From assembly GCF_039544005.1 (NCBI RefSeq), contig NZ_BAABKV010000001.1:2418001-2482000 (forward strand): DNA of 64,000 bases, read 5' to 3'. Of this stretch, positions 16,894-25,636 are shown one piece after another. Made by a program: the position numbers and the translations under genes. Origin of the DNA: Kitasatospora paranensis (GTDB lineage Bacteria > Actinomycetota > Actinomycetes > Streptomycetales > Streptomycetaceae). The notes under the pieces are model-generated. The model saw only the letters and a list, made by a program, of their open reading frames with translations, searched no databases and had not been told where the DNA came from. Each line of letters opens with the position of its first letter. The first letter of the stretch is position 1.

Positions 16894-17332
16894 ATGTCCG
16901 AGACACTGTCACCGCGCGAGGTCTTCGAGGAACTGCTCGACGGCATCGCCGCCGGGCGGTTCACCGAGCTCGCCCGGCTCTACGCCGAGGACGCCGTGGT
17001 GGAGACCGTCTTCGAGCCGGCCGGCCCGCGCCGCATCGAGGGACGGGCCGCACTCGCGGAGCGGTTCGCGGCGGTCGCCGCGCACACCCCTGGAGCTGAC
17101 ACCGGCGAACGTGGTGATCCGGGAGACCGGCGACCCGGAGGTGATCGTCGCCGAGTGGGACTACCGGGTGCACCACCGGACGACCGGGCGGACGTTCGAG
17201 TGCGCCAACATCCAGGTGCTGACCGTCCGCGACGGCCTGATCGTCCGCAGCCGGGACTTCCACGACCACCTCGCCCTCGCCGTGGCCGGCGGCGCCCTGC
17301 CGCAGCTGGTGGCGGCACTGGGCGGCGAGTAG
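16894..17332 (+). CDS. SnoaL/NTF2-like protein (one-base break)
   Basis: About 146 aa with the NTF2/SnoaL fold. The first half is SPREVFEELLDGIAAGRFTELARLYAEDAVVETVFEPAGPRRIEGRAAL. The second half, VVIRETGDPEVIVAEWDYRVHHRTTGRTFECANIQVLTVRDGLIVRSRDFHDH, lies in another frame. One extra C in the run 17087-17090 gives HTPLELTPANVV and joins them. ATG 16894 is preferred over the TTG two codons earlier. Members include polyketide cyclases, ketosteroid isomerases and stress-linked proteins; function is open. TetR control is likely. Confidence 0.8.
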
Positions 17333-17383
17333 CGCGGGCGAAAAAGCCGACCGCACGGAGGACCCGCCCGGCGGCCCCGCGTC

Positions 17384-17911
17384 CTACCGCCCCGCGTCCT
17401 CCCGCCCCGCGCCGTCCGGACGGGCGGCGGCGGTCAACCGCTCGCGGGCCCACGGGTCGATGCAGTCGACGGCCGCCGCCGCGCAGGCCGTCCGCAGTCG
17501 GGCGTCGTCCCCGGGCGTGGGATCGGCCCAGCGCCAGCCGCCGGCCGCGCAGGCCCGCTGGTAGGGCGTGCCGACGGCGACCGTGCCGAGCAGGCGCTCC
17601 TGGAGGCGGCGGCGGCCGACCGCGGTGAGCAGGACGGAGGTGAGCCAGCGCGGGGAGTTGGGGTCGTCGTCGTGGACGAGCGCCGCGTACACCGCGTCGG
17701 CGTGGCTGCGGGCCAGGGCCCGGTCGGCGGCGAGTGCCCGGTACGCGGCCTGCCGCTTGTGGCCGATCCGGTGGTACTGCGGGTAGAGCGGTTCGAGCCG
17801 GGCGAGCCGGTCCACCCGCGGATCGGGTTCGGGCGCGGTACTCAGGCCGAGCACCGTCAGCAGCCCGTCCAGGCTGTGTTCCTGCAGGTCGAGCCTGGCG
17901 GCGCGGTCCAT
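17384..17911 (-). CDS. Hypothetical protein, helical and charged
   Basis: This 175-aa protein starts MDRAARLDLQEHSLDGLLTVLGL. I do not recognise a family. It is rich in Arg/Ala helices, has no membrane segment, and contains the polar run VYAALVHDDDPNSPRWLTSVLLTAVGRRRLQERLLG. Two late cysteines (ACAAGG and DCIDPWA) are isolated. Longer upstream readings to 18214 lack conserved character. The next gene on the plus strand opens at a codon overlapping this start, so one of the two starts is probably misplaced. Confidence 0.55.
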   Translation of the reverse strand: MDRAARLDLQEHSLDGLLTVLGLSTAPEPDPRVDRLARLEPLYPQYHRIGHKRQAAYRALAADRALARSHADAVYAALVHDDDPNSPRWLTSVLLTAVGRRRLQERLLGTVAVGTPYQRACAAGGWRWADPTPGDDARLRTACAAAAVDCIDPWARERLTAAARPDGAGREDAGR

Positions 17912-18860
17912 GCGTCCCCGTCCCCGTGGTCGTGCGGCGGTGGTCGGGTCACAGCCTACGCAGGGTGAAGCGGTCCGTCGGCGCACCGGTGTCCGGGGTG
18001 CGGCCGGTGTCCGGGGCACAGCAGGCTCGCAGGTCCGGCGCTCGGCGCTGTCGAGCTTTCTGCGCAACCGCCGGGCGCGGCTGACTCCGCAGGACGTGGG
18101 CATGGCGCCCGGGGTGCGGCGGCGCACCCCGGGGCTGCGGCGCGAGGAGCTGGCGGTGCTGGCGGGGGTGGGGGTGACCTGGTACACCTGGCTGGAACAG
18201 GGCCGGGACATCAACCCGTCGCCGGAGGTGCTGTCCGGCCTGGCCCGGACGCTGCGGCCGGACGAGGCGGAGACGGCCTACCTGTTCCGGCTCGCGGGGT
18301 GCGCCACCTGGCCGGCCGAGCCGGCGGGGGGCGAGGTGCCGCCGGCGCTCCTGCGGCTCGTACGGGCGCAGGCCCCCGCGCCGACCTTCCTGGTCGACAC
18401 GGACTGGGACATCCGGGGGTGGAACGCGGCTGCCGAGGCACTGTTCTCGTTCTCGCAGTGGTCGCCCGCCGAGTGCAATCTGGCGTGGGTGGTGTTCGCC
18501 AACGAGGTGCACCGGGCGCGCACCGTCGACTGGGAGCGGCACGCCCGGCGCACCCTGGCGGAGCTGCGGGCGGCGTACGGCGAGCGCGGCGAGGGCTCCC
18601 CGGCGGCGGCGCGGCTGGCGGCGCTGATCCGCCGGCTGCGGGCGTCCTTCCCGGAGGCGGACCGCTGGCTGGACGAGCACCAGGTGACCGAACGGGTGGG
18701 CACCGCCAAGGAGTTGCGCCACGAGGTGGTGGGCGAGCTGCGGATCGACCAGGTGGTGCTGCGGGCGCCGGGCGGCTTCCAGCTGGTGGTCTTCAGCCCC
18801 CGCGACGAGCAGAGCGCGCGACGGATGGGACGGCTCGTCCCGGGGGCGGCGCCGGCCTGA
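17910..18860 (+). CDS. XRE-type regulator with MmyB-like ligand domain; start uncertain
   Basis: The conserved part begins near 18045 (LSSFLRNRRARLTPQDVGM). It has the helix-turn-helix GLRREELAVLAGVGVTWYTWLEQGRDINPSPEVLSGLAR, then the MmyB-like PAS-type domain (TFLVDTDWDIRGWNAAAEALF). A typical protein of this family would start 10-15 residues before LSSFL. No ATG, GTG or TTG is in frame there; the only in-frame start is ATG 17910, which overlaps the start codon of the opposite gene. Either the start is non-standard or a base is missing between 17960 and 18050. The 17910 boundary is a formal one. Confidence 0.75.
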   Translation: MRPRPRGRAAVVGSQPTQGEAVRRRTGVRGAAGVRGTAGSQVRRSALSSFLRNRRARLTPQDVGMAPGVRRRTPGLRREELAVLAGVGVTWYTWLEQGRDINPSPEVLSGLARTLRPDEAETAYLFRLAGCATWPAEPAGGEVPPALLRLVRAQAPAPTFLVDTDWDIRGWNAAAEALFSFSQWSPAECNLAWVVFANEVHRARTVDWERHARRTLAELRAAYGERGEGSPAAARLAALIRRLRASFPEADRWLDEHQVTERVGTAKELRHEVVGELRIDQVVLRAPGGFQLVVFSPRDEQSARRMGRLVPGAAPA

Positions 18861-18885
18861 GCGACGCCGGCCCGACCGACGGCGG

Positions 18886-19479
18886 TCAGGCGGCCGCGCG
18901 GGCCAGCTCGTCCGCCGCGGCGGGCAGCGGAGTGGTGACGGCGGCCCAGGACCGGTCGGCGAAGCGGAGGTCGACGCGGCCGCGCTGAAGGACGCCGGTG
19001 GGGTTGCGGTGCAGCGCGACGGCGTGCCGGGGCAGCTGCCAGTGCAGGGCGTGCTGCTCGCCGAGGAGCTGCCAGAGCCTGGAGCGGTCGACGGTGACGA
19101 GGACGCGGCGGTCGGTGACGGCGAGGGTGCCGGTGCCGTGGGCGCCCTCGTCGTGCATCCGGGCGACGAAGCGTCCGGCGTCGGACGGCCAGCCGCCGGC
19201 CATGCCCTCGCCGTGCCAGACCGCGTCGGGGACGGCGTCGATCACCCGGTCCTCGACGGCACCGACGGCGGCGCCGACCGGGTCGACGACGCCGTAGGCG
19301 CGGCGCAGCAGGCGGAACGGCCGGTCGAGGCGCTGTTCGAGCGCGCCGGGGGTGCGGGCGGTGAGGAGCTCGGCGGGCGGGTGGGGGATGCCGGGGGCGA
19401 GGGTGACGGGGGCGGCGGCGCGCAGCTGCTCGCCGGGGTCGAGGAAGGGGGTGACGATGTCGCGGTCGCGGTTCAGCAC
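18886..19479 (-). CDS. Hypothetical protein of the WXG100 gene set, PH-like C-terminus
   Basis: This 197-aa protein starts at GTG 19479, 14 bp after the previous stop, and continues the same unit. Its C-terminal third (GTGTLAVTDRRVLVTVDRSRLWQL, then VALHRNPTGVLQRGRVDLRFADRSW) resembles the strand pattern of small PH/GRAM-type domains in which a TDRRVLV strand is usual. No signal or membrane segment is visible. Its constant position beside two WXG100-like genes suggests a role with them, perhaps as a chaperone or membrane-proximal adaptor. This is inference from neighbourhood only. Confidence 0.6.
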   Translation of the reverse strand: MLNRDRDIVTPFLDPGEQLRAAAPVTLAPGIPHPPAELLTARTPGALEQRLDRPFRLLRRAYGVVDPVGAAVGAVEDRVIDAVPDAVWHGEGMAGGWPSDAGRFVARMHDEGAHGTGTLAVTDRRVLVTVDRSRLWQLLGEQHALHWQLPRHAVALHRNPTGVLQRGRVDLRFADRSWAAVTTPLPAAADELARAAA

Positions 19480-19493
19480 GGGCTGCGCCCCTC

Positions 19494-20429
19494 TCAGCCG
19501 AAGGCTTCGTCGAAGCGGCGGCGGCGCTCCTCGGGGCTGAGCTCCGGGGGCTGTTCGGGCTGGGCGATGCGGGCGGCCTGCCGGGCGGCGGTGCTGGGGC
19601 CGGGGTTGCCGGCGATCCGGTCGTCCGCCTCGCCGGCGAGGATGCCGGCGCCGGACTGGACGGCCTGCTGGACGGTCTGGCCGACCGGGTCGCCGGTGAG
19701 GCCGATCCCGTGCAGTGCGGCCTTGCCGATCATCTTGGTGCCCTTCTTGGCGAGGTAGGCCGGGACGTCGATCGGCCGGTTCCACGTCCAGGGCTTCTTG
19801 GGGTTGAGGTGGGGTCGCTTGGAGACGGCCTTGAGGGCCTTGAGGGCGTCCTCGATCTTCTTGAGGGCGCGGGCGAGCTTGGCGACGAGGCTCGCGATGC
19901 GGGCGGAGGCGATGCCGCCCTCGGCGGCTGCGGCGGCGGCCTCGGCGGCGAGCGAGATCCCCGCGGTGACGACGCTGAAGGCGAGGGAGGCGGCGAGGGT
20001 GATCAGCGCCCACTCGATGAGTTCGCGGATGACGGTCTCGACGAGGTCCTGGGCCATCCGGCTCTCGGCGGCGGCCTCGTCGAGGAGTTCCGCGGTGGCG
20101 TCCATGTCGTCGGCCTCGTCCTCCAGGGCGGTCTCGTACTCGGCGAGTTCGCGCTGGAAGGCGTCGGCGGCGGCGCCCTGCCAGTCGTGGGCGAGGCCGG
20201 CGCGGTCGCGGCGCTGGTCGGCGACGACCTCGCGGAGTGCGGCGGCCTGGCGGCGCCAGAGTCCGGCGGCGGCGGTGAGCCCCTCGGGATCACCGGTGAC
20301 GAATTCGAGGGGTTCGGCGAGCGGTTCGACGATGGGGCGCATGATCTCGTCGATCACGCTGCCCATCGGGCTCATCCACTGGTTGACCTTGGTGTAGGCG
20401 TCGACGGCGCCGCCGATCGGTCCGCTCAT
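19494..20429 (-). CDS. WXG100/PPE-like protein with extended C-terminus
   Basis: This 311-aa protein is mostly helical. A WXG-type hairpin sits at about residues 55-115, with the W-x-G turn in LAHDWQGAAADAFQREL. A hydrophobic stretch at about 140-165 (WALITLAASLAFSVVTAGISLA), an Ala/Lys-rich helix and a charged tail ending PEERRRRFDEAFG follow. It is much longer than a 100-aa EsxA-like protein, so it resembles PPE/LXG-type type VII substrates. Start ATG 20429 overlaps the upstream stop (TGATG), with AGGGGG upstream. No nuclease or other toxin motif is evident. Confidence 0.75.
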   Translation of the reverse strand: MSGPIGGAVDAYTKVNQWMSPMGSVIDEIMRPIVEPLAEPLEFVTGDPEGLTAAAGLWRRQAAALREVVADQRRDRAGLAHDWQGAAADAFQRELAEYETALEDEADDMDATAELLDEAAAESRMAQDLVETVIRELIEWALITLAASLAFSVVTAGISLAAEAAAAAAEGGIASARIASLVAKLARALKKIEDALKALKAVSKRPHLNPKKPWTWNRPIDVPAYLAKKGTKMIGKAALHGIGLTGDPVGQTVQQAVQSGAGILAGEADDRIAGNPGPSTAARQAARIAQPEQPPELSPEERRRRFDEAFG

Positions 20430-20749
20430 CACAGCCCCCTGGCGATGGCGCCGAAGGCGTCCTGGGTGGCGGTCTCGGCCTGCTCGTAGGAGTGGGCGAG
20501 GCCTCGGGCGTGGTCGTCGATCCTGGCCATGGTGTCGGCGGCGGAGGTGAGGTTGTCGAGGGCGGACTCGGCGCGCTCGGTGTAGTGGCGGCCGGTCTCG
20601 TCGGCCTCGGGCAGCTTGCCGAAGGCCTGCGGCGGGAGCCGGTGGGCGCCGAGGTCGGCGCGGACGGCGCGCAGCCGGTCGGATCGGGCGGCGGAGGTGC
20701 GGGCGAATCTCCGCAGGGCCTCCGGGTCGACGCGGTACTCCCCAGACAC
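20429..20749 (-). CDS. Small WXG100-like partner protein
   Basis: This 106-aa helical protein starts VSGEYRVDPEALRRFARTS (GTG 20749, with GAGAGGGATC upstream). Its length and two-helix pattern around a central loop (AHRLPPQAFGKLPEADETGRHYTERAESAL) match type VII ESX-like proteins, although the strict W-x-G is not present. It is translationally coupled to the larger WXG protein, as EsxA/B or PE/PPE pairs are. A helical heterodimer is the likely form. Confidence 0.7.
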   Translation of the reverse strand: MSGEYRVDPEALRRFARTSAARSDRLRAVRADLGAHRLPPQAFGKLPEADETGRHYTERAESALDNLTSAADTMARIDDHARGLAHSYEQAETATQDAFGAIARGL

Positions 20750-20914
20750 GATGATCCCTCTCCCCCGTGTGTGCGCCGGTGCGACGCGCAAAGACTTGGC
20801 ATACCCAAGGTCATATGAATGCCATGAACGGACAAAGAAACTAACACATGGTCCGATCGCGTCGCAGGGGGCGGTGTGAGCGTCCGTGAAGGTTCGGGGG
20901 CGGGCCCGGAAACG

Positions 20915-20956
20915 CCGAAGGGGCGCCGGGACCTGGTGGTCCCGGCGCCCCTTCGG
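20915..20956 (-). terminator. Terminator of the DEAD-box helicase gene
   Basis: A perfect 19-bp stem opens CCGAAGGGGCGCCGGGACC, has a TGGT loop and the exact complement, 9 bp after the helicase stop. It has no U-tract, as is common in this GC-rich group. The WXG100 set lies beyond on the same strand. Confidence 0.9.
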
Positions 20957-20964
20957 ACGGTCCG

Positions 20965-22641
20965 TCAGTCGAACGAGTGGCGCTGGCGGCCGGTGCCGTA
21001 GTTGCCGCCCGTCCGCGACCCGGAGCCCGGCTTGGAGCGGCCGGAGGACCGGCCGATGAAGCCGGCCGCCGTGCGGCTGCCGCCCGCGGCGGCCTGACCC
21101 ATCCGCTGCTTGGGGCGCGGGGTACGGGCGTTGCCGCTGGCGTCCACGTCCTTGGGCAGCGCCGAGCGCTTGCCCGGGCGGCGGCGCGGCGCGCCGGCCT
21201 TCGCGGCGGCGGCCGGGGCGGCCTCGGCCGGCTCCGGCACCACGATGGTCACCGGGACGCCGCTGGGCGTCCGGGCACCGGTGATGCGGCGCAGCTCGGC
21301 GTCGTCCGGGCGGATCCGGGTGACGGTGGGGTGGATGCCGGCGGTGCCCATCAGGCGGTTGACCTCGCGGCGCTGCTCGGGCAGCACGAGGGTGACCACG
21401 GTGCCGGACTCGCCGGCGCGGGCGGTACGGCCGCCGCGGTGCAGGTAGTCCTTGTGGTCGATCGGCGGGTCGACGTTGACGACCAGGTCGAGGCCGTCGA
21501 TGTGGATGCCGCGGGCGGCCACGTTGGTGGCGATCAGCGCGGTGACCCGGCCGTCGCGGAACTGGTCGAGCACCCGGTTGCGCTGCGGCTGGGACTTGCC
21601 GCCGTGCAGCGCGGCGGCGCGCACCCCGGTGGCCAGGAGCTGCTTGGCGAGCCGGTCGGCGCCGTGCTTGGTGTGCACGAACATGATCACCCGGCCCTCG
21701 CGGGAGGCGATGTGCGCGGTGGCCGAGGCCTTGTCCGCGGGGTCGAGCTGGAGGACGTGGTGGTCCATGGTGGTGACGGCGCCGGCCGACGGGTCGACCG
21801 AGTGGGTCACCGGGTCGGTCAGGAAGCGCCGCACCAGCCGGTCGATGTTGCGGTCCAGGGTGGCGGAGAACAGCATCCGCTGGCCGCCCTCGGCGACCTG
21901 CTCCAGCAGCTTGCTGACCTGCGGCAGGAAGCCCATGTCGGCCATCTGGTCGGCCTCGTCGAGGACGGTGACCGCCACGTCGTCGAGCCGGGCGTCACCG
22001 CGGTTGATCAGGTCGTCGAGGCGGCCCGGGGTGGCCACCAGGACCTCGACGCCGCGGCGCACCAGGTTGGCCTGGCGGCCGATCGGCATGCCGCCGACCA
22101 CGGTCGCGATGCGCAGCTGCACGGCGTTCGCGTACGGGGTGAGCGCCTCGGTGACCTGCTGGGCGAGCTCGCGGGTGGGGACGAGGACGAGGGCGAGCGG
22201 GCTGCGCGGGGCGGCGCGCTTGCCGGCGGTGCGGGCGATCAGCGGCAGGCCGAAGGCGAGGGTCTTGCCGGAGCCGGTGCGGCCGCGGCCGAGCACGTCA
22301 CGGCCGGCGATGGCGTCGGGCAGCGTCGCGGACTGGATCGGGAAGGGCTCGGTGACGCCCTCCCGGGTGAGCGCGGTGAGCAGCGCCTTCGGCATCTCGA
22401 GTTCGGCGAAGGTGGCCGCCGGCGGGCGGGCCGGGGTGCCTTCGACGACGGTGAACTCCTGGTCGGCGGGGGCCGGCGCGGTGCGGGGCGCCCGGCGGGG
22501 GCCGCCGGTGCGCTCGGGGCGCGGGCTGCGGGACCGGTCGCCGCCGCCTGCGCGCGCGGGGCGGCCGGTGCGGCCGGCGTTGTCACCGGCGCGGGCGTCG
22601 GGTCGGCGGGAGCCGCGCTGCGGGCGTGACTGATCGGTCAA
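20965..22641 (-). CDS. DEAD-box ATP-dependent RNA helicase
   Basis: RNA helicase with all core motifs: Q motif region PFPIQSATLPDAIAG, motif I GRGRTGSGKT, PTRELAQQ, VLDEADQMADMGF (DEAD), FSATLD (motif III), ATNVAARGIHIDGLDLVVN (motif V) and HRGGRTARAGESG (motif VI). Long basic, low-complexity tails flank the core, with Arg/Gly-rich SGRSKPGSGSRTGGN at the C-terminus, useful for RNA binding. TTG at 22641 is chosen because GGAG lies 7 nt upstream; a GTG at 22674 is the alternative. The cold-shock gene sits just upstream on the same strand, a pairing that fits cold RNA unwinding. Confidence 0.93.
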   Translation of the reverse strand: MTDQSRPQRGSRRPDARAGDNAGRTGRPARAGGGDRSRSPRPERTGGPRRAPRTAPAPADQEFTVVEGTPARPPAATFAELEMPKALLTALTREGVTEPFPIQSATLPDAIAGRDVLGRGRTGSGKTLAFGLPLIARTAGKRAAPRSPLALVLVPTRELAQQVTEALTPYANAVQLRIATVVGGMPIGRQANLVRRGVEVLVATPGRLDDLINRGDARLDDVAVTVLDEADQMADMGFLPQVSKLLEQVAEGGQRMLFSATLDRNIDRLVRRFLTDPVTHSVDPSAGAVTTMDHHVLQLDPADKASATAHIASREGRVIMFVHTKHGADRLAKQLLATGVRAAALHGGKSQPQRNRVLDQFRDGRVTALIATNVAARGIHIDGLDLVVNVDPPIDHKDYLHRGGRTARAGESGTVVTLVLPEQRREVNRLMGTAGIHPTVTRIRPDDAELRRITGARTPSGVPVTIVVPEPAEAAPAAAAKAGAPRRRPGKRSALPKDVDASGNARTPRPKQRMGQAAAGGSRTAAGFIGRSSGRSKPGSGSRTGGNYGTGRQRHSFD

Positions 22642-22783
22642 GGTGGTGCTCCGTCCTGATCGGCCGGTGGCCACGGGGCTGCCGTGGCTGCGGTCCTGGG
22701 ATTGCCTCCCGGCGGAACGCGGGAGGAGGATCGGCCGTCAGGAGTGGATACGGGGCCGCCCCGGCCGTACGGCGGCAATGGGC

Positions 22784-22813
22784 GAGGGCCCGCACCCGGG
22801 GGTGCGGACCCTC
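22784..22813 (-). terminator. Terminator of the cold-shock gene
   Basis: GAGGGCCCGCACCC pairs with GGGTGCGGACCCTC (one mismatch), 36 bp after the cold-shock stop. It separates that gene from the helicase, so the two are unlikely to share all their transcripts. The rest of 22642-22849 shows no ORF. Confidence 0.75.
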
Positions 22814-22849
22814 ACTCGCTTCGCACTGTGAGTCGGCGTGGAGCCGGAC

Positions 22850-23053
22850 TCAGATGGGGCGAATGTTCTCGGCCTGCGGGCCCTTCTGGCCCTGCGTGAC
22901 GTCGAACTCGACCTTCTGGCCCTCGAGGAGCTCACGGAAGCCCTGGGTCTGGATGTTCGAGTAGTGGGCGAAGACGTCGGCGCCGCCGCCGTCCTGCTCG
23001 ATGAAGCCGTAGCCCTTTTCGCTGTTGAACCACTTCACGGTGCCGGTAGCCAT
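22850..23053 (-). CDS. CspA-family cold-shock protein
   Basis: This 67-aa OB-fold nucleic-acid chaperone starts [20 protein letters not shown], with the RNP1-like GYGFIE and RNP2-like VFAHYS motifs and the usual C-terminus [16 protein letters not shown] 23053 follows AGAGGAG at optimal spacing. A structured leader of about 160 nt precedes it, with two hairpins, so synthesis is probably controlled at RNA level. Base composition is less GC-rich than in its neighbours, as expected for a highly expressed small gene. Confidence 0.97.
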   Translation of the reverse strand: MATGTVKWFNSEKGYGFIEQDGGGADVFAHYSNIQTQGFRELLEGQKVEFDVTQGQKGPQAENIRPI

Positions 23054-23080
23054 AACCGTCTCCTCTTTCTGGGGGAACCA

Positions 23081-23103
23081 GGGGACTGCACCTCGCAGAC
23101 CCC
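23081..23103 (-). promoter_or_regulatory. Hairpin just 5' of the cold-shock ribosome-binding site
   Basis: On the message GGGGTCTGC pairs with GCAGTCCCC (one mismatch) across a 5-nt loop. It lies 27 nt before the ATG and close to the AGAGGAG site. It may shield or present that site depending on temperature. Confidence 0.45.
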
Positions 23104-23141
23104 GAGTAGCCGCGATCCCCATCCGGAGACAAAACACCGGA

Positions 23142-23181
23142 TAAAAACAAATGCGCCTGGCCGTTGGAACCAGCAGGCGCA
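23142..23181 (-). terminator. Hairpin with U-tract in the cold-shock leader
   Basis: On the minus strand TGCGCCTG and CAGGCGCA form a perfect 8-bp stem with a 14-nt loop, followed at once by TTTGTTTTTAT. This is a classical intrinsic-terminator layout, rare in such GC-rich DNA. It sits inside the presumed cspA leader, about 90 nt before the ATG, and the upstream MMPL gene already has its own terminator at 23286. It is therefore best read as an attenuator or thermosensitive switch. Confidence 0.55.
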
Positions 23182-23219
23182 CACTCACGTTCATGGGAAC
23201 CAAAACTGCAACTGGTTCG

Positions 23220-23245
23220 ACTGTAGCACGACCGAACCTGTGATG
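23220..23245 (-). promoter_or_regulatory. Probable cold-shock gene promoter
   Basis: TACAGT on the minus strand (23225-23220) is a good -10. The -35 region is weak (near TCACAGG). It implies transcription starting near 23213 and a leader of about 160 nt. Placed by eye only. Confidence 0.35.
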
Positions 23246-23285
23246 ATCGGGAGAGTTTGCCTCGTCACACCCGGGATTGAAGGTG

Positions 23286-23326
23286 CCGCGGGCGGGGCAG
23301 GGGGCAAACCCCTGTCCCGCCCGCGG
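23286..23326 (-). terminator. Terminator of the first MMPL transporter gene
   Basis: CCGCGGGCGGGGCAGGGG pairs with CCCCTGTCCCGCCCGCGG across a 5-nt loop (18 bp, one G-U). It lies 15 bp after the MMPL stop on the minus strand. Confidence 0.9.
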
Positions 23327-23340
23327 AACGCCTCCGACGG

Positions 23341-25499
23341 TCAGACCCGCGCCGCGGGCTCCGGCTCGCCGTCGCGCACCAGGCTCAGCGCCGGCCGGTC
23401 GGCGGCGTCGCCGTGGCCGGGCCACCAGGCGGCGCGGCCGAGCAGCGCGGTCAGCGCCGGGGTGAAGAACATCGCCATCACGAACGCCGACACGATGATG
23501 CCGAAGGCGATGGAGAAGCCCAGCTCGCTGAAGAGCGAGTTGCCGGCCAGCAGCATGGTGCCGAAGGTCGCCGCCAGGATGAAGCCGGCCGCCGCGACGG
23601 TCGGACCGGCGTGCTTGACCGCCTCGCCGGCCGCGGCCCGCGGGCTGTGGCCCTCCTTCACCTCCTCGCGCAGGCGGGCGATCATGAGGATGTTGTAGTC
23701 GGTGCCGATCGCCACCACGAAGAGGTAGATGAAGATCGGCAGCATGAACATCAGGCCCGGCTCGCCCTGGAAGTTCTGGAACACCAGGGTGGTGGCACCG
23801 AGGGTGGCGCCGAAGCCGAGGCCGACCGAGGCCATCAGGTACCAGGGCGCCACCACGCTGCGCAGCAGCAGGGCGAGGATCACCATGATCAGCAGCGCGG
23901 CGATCGGGAACACCAGCGAGTAGTCGTGCGCCATCGCGGTGTTGATGTCCTTGTACACGGCGCTGGAGCCGCCGACGTAGGCCTTGGTGCCGTCCGGCGC
24001 CGCGCTGTGGGCATTGCCGCGCAGCACGCCGACGGTGTCGATCGCCTTGTTGCTGGCGGGCGCGTCCTTGAGGACGACCGCGAAGTCAGCCGTCCGGCCG
24101 TCCTTGCTCAGCACCGGGGGTCGACGTGGTCGACGCCCTTGGTCCCGGCGAGGGCCGTCCGGAAGCCGCCGAGGGCGGACTGGTCGAGCGGGGCGTCCTT
24201 GGCGGAGGTCAGGTAGACCTGGCTCGGGTCGGCGGCGCCGGCCGAGAAGCCCTTCATCAGGGTCGAGGTCACCACCATCGACTCCTTGTCCTTCGGCATC
24301 GAGCTGCCGGCGAGGTCGAAGGTGCCCTGATAGCCGAAGGAGGCGAGAGCGAGGGCGAGCAGCACGGCGCCGGAACCGACGACAGCGACGGCGGGGCGGT
24401 GCTGCACGAACCGGCCGACGGCGGCGAAACGGGCGTTGCCTGGCTCGCGCTGCCAGGCCTTGGACGGCCAGAACAGCACACGCTCGGGGATGAGCGAGAG
24501 GATCGCCGGGACGAGGGTGACCGAGGCGATCGCGGTGACCAGGACGGCGATGGCCAGCGACGGGCCGAGCGCCGTGAACATGCCGAGGCTGGACAGCACC
24601 AGCACCGCGAAGGCCACGGCGACGGCGCCGGCCGCGGAGGCGATCGCCTCGCCGACCCGGCCGACCGCGTTGGCCACGGCGGCCTTGCGGTCGTCACCGG
24701 CCCGCAGCCGCTCGCGGTAGCGGAACATCAGGAACAGGAAGTAGTCGGTGCCGACGCCGAAGAGCACGACGACCAGGATCGCCGACATCGAGCTGTCGGA
24801 TTTGAGCCCGAACAGCTTGCTGGCGTCGGCGATCAGGCCGTTGGCGACCATCGAGTAGACGACGATCGACACGATCGGCAGCAGCGCGACGATCGGGCTG
24901 CGGAAGATGATTCCGAGGGTGAGCAGGATGATCACCACGGTGCCGATGCCGATCAGGGCATTGGCGCGCTGGGAGGAGTCCTGCTGGTCCAGGGCCATCG
25001 CGGCCGGCCCGCCGAGCTTCATGGTGACCGGGGTGCCGGCGGTGAGCCTCCGGCCCTCGTCGCGCAGGCCCTTCGCGGCGTCGGCCGACTCCGGCTTCTG
25101 CAGGACCTTCTGGTCGATGGCGATCTGCGTCATGGCAAAGTTGCCGTCGGCGGCGTAGGACTTCGCCCCGACCGGCAGGACCGTCTCGACCGAGGTGATG
25201 TGCTTGTCGGCCAGGCCCTTCACCGCCTTGGCGATGGTGGCCTTGTCCGCGTCGTCCAGCTTGCCGCCGTCGGTACGCTCGAACATGGCGATCGCGCCCG
25301 GGGTGAAGTTGGCCGGGAAGGCCGTCTTCTGGAGCTGGGCGGCCTGGATGGACTCGTAGTGCTTCGGGAGGAAGGCGCTCTCGTCGGTCTGCGCGGTCAG
25401 CGTCGGCGCCGTGCCGATGATGGCGATGGCCGCGACGACCCAGGCGGCGATCACCCACCAGGCCCGCCTGACGACGAAGTCTCCGATTCGGTGGAACAT
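23341..25499 (-). CDS. MMPL/RND-type membrane transporter (one-base break)
   Basis: Proton-driven exporter of lipids or small molecules, about 719 aa. Two halves, each with a periplasmic loop and a five- to six-helix bundle, are visible. The first half starts [21 protein letters not shown] and has [23 protein letters not shown]. The second has [20 protein letters not shown]. The GTDY motifs in membrane helices are the proton-relay signature of MMPL proteins. The frame breaks at 24116-24120; a sixth base in the run restores [19 protein letters not shown] 25499 has CAGGAGG upstream. Three MMPL genes occur in this window. Confidence 0.9.
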
Positions 25500-25636
25500 G
25501 CTCGTGATGCCTCCTGGGCATGGTTCACCGCAGCCCTGGGGACGGGGACGGGCGACGGCAGGACCAGGCGGGGGACGGCATCGCCGCCCCTAGCCGGTCG
25601 GCAGGTAAGGACGTGGAGGCATCCTATGCGACGCCA

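Noticed and set aside
10133-17332. Calling ssuA, ssuB, chelatase, LysR and SnoaL-like genes pseudogenes
   Set aside because: Each has one identical-type break (one missing G or C) and otherwise intact motifs, so error is the simpler reading.
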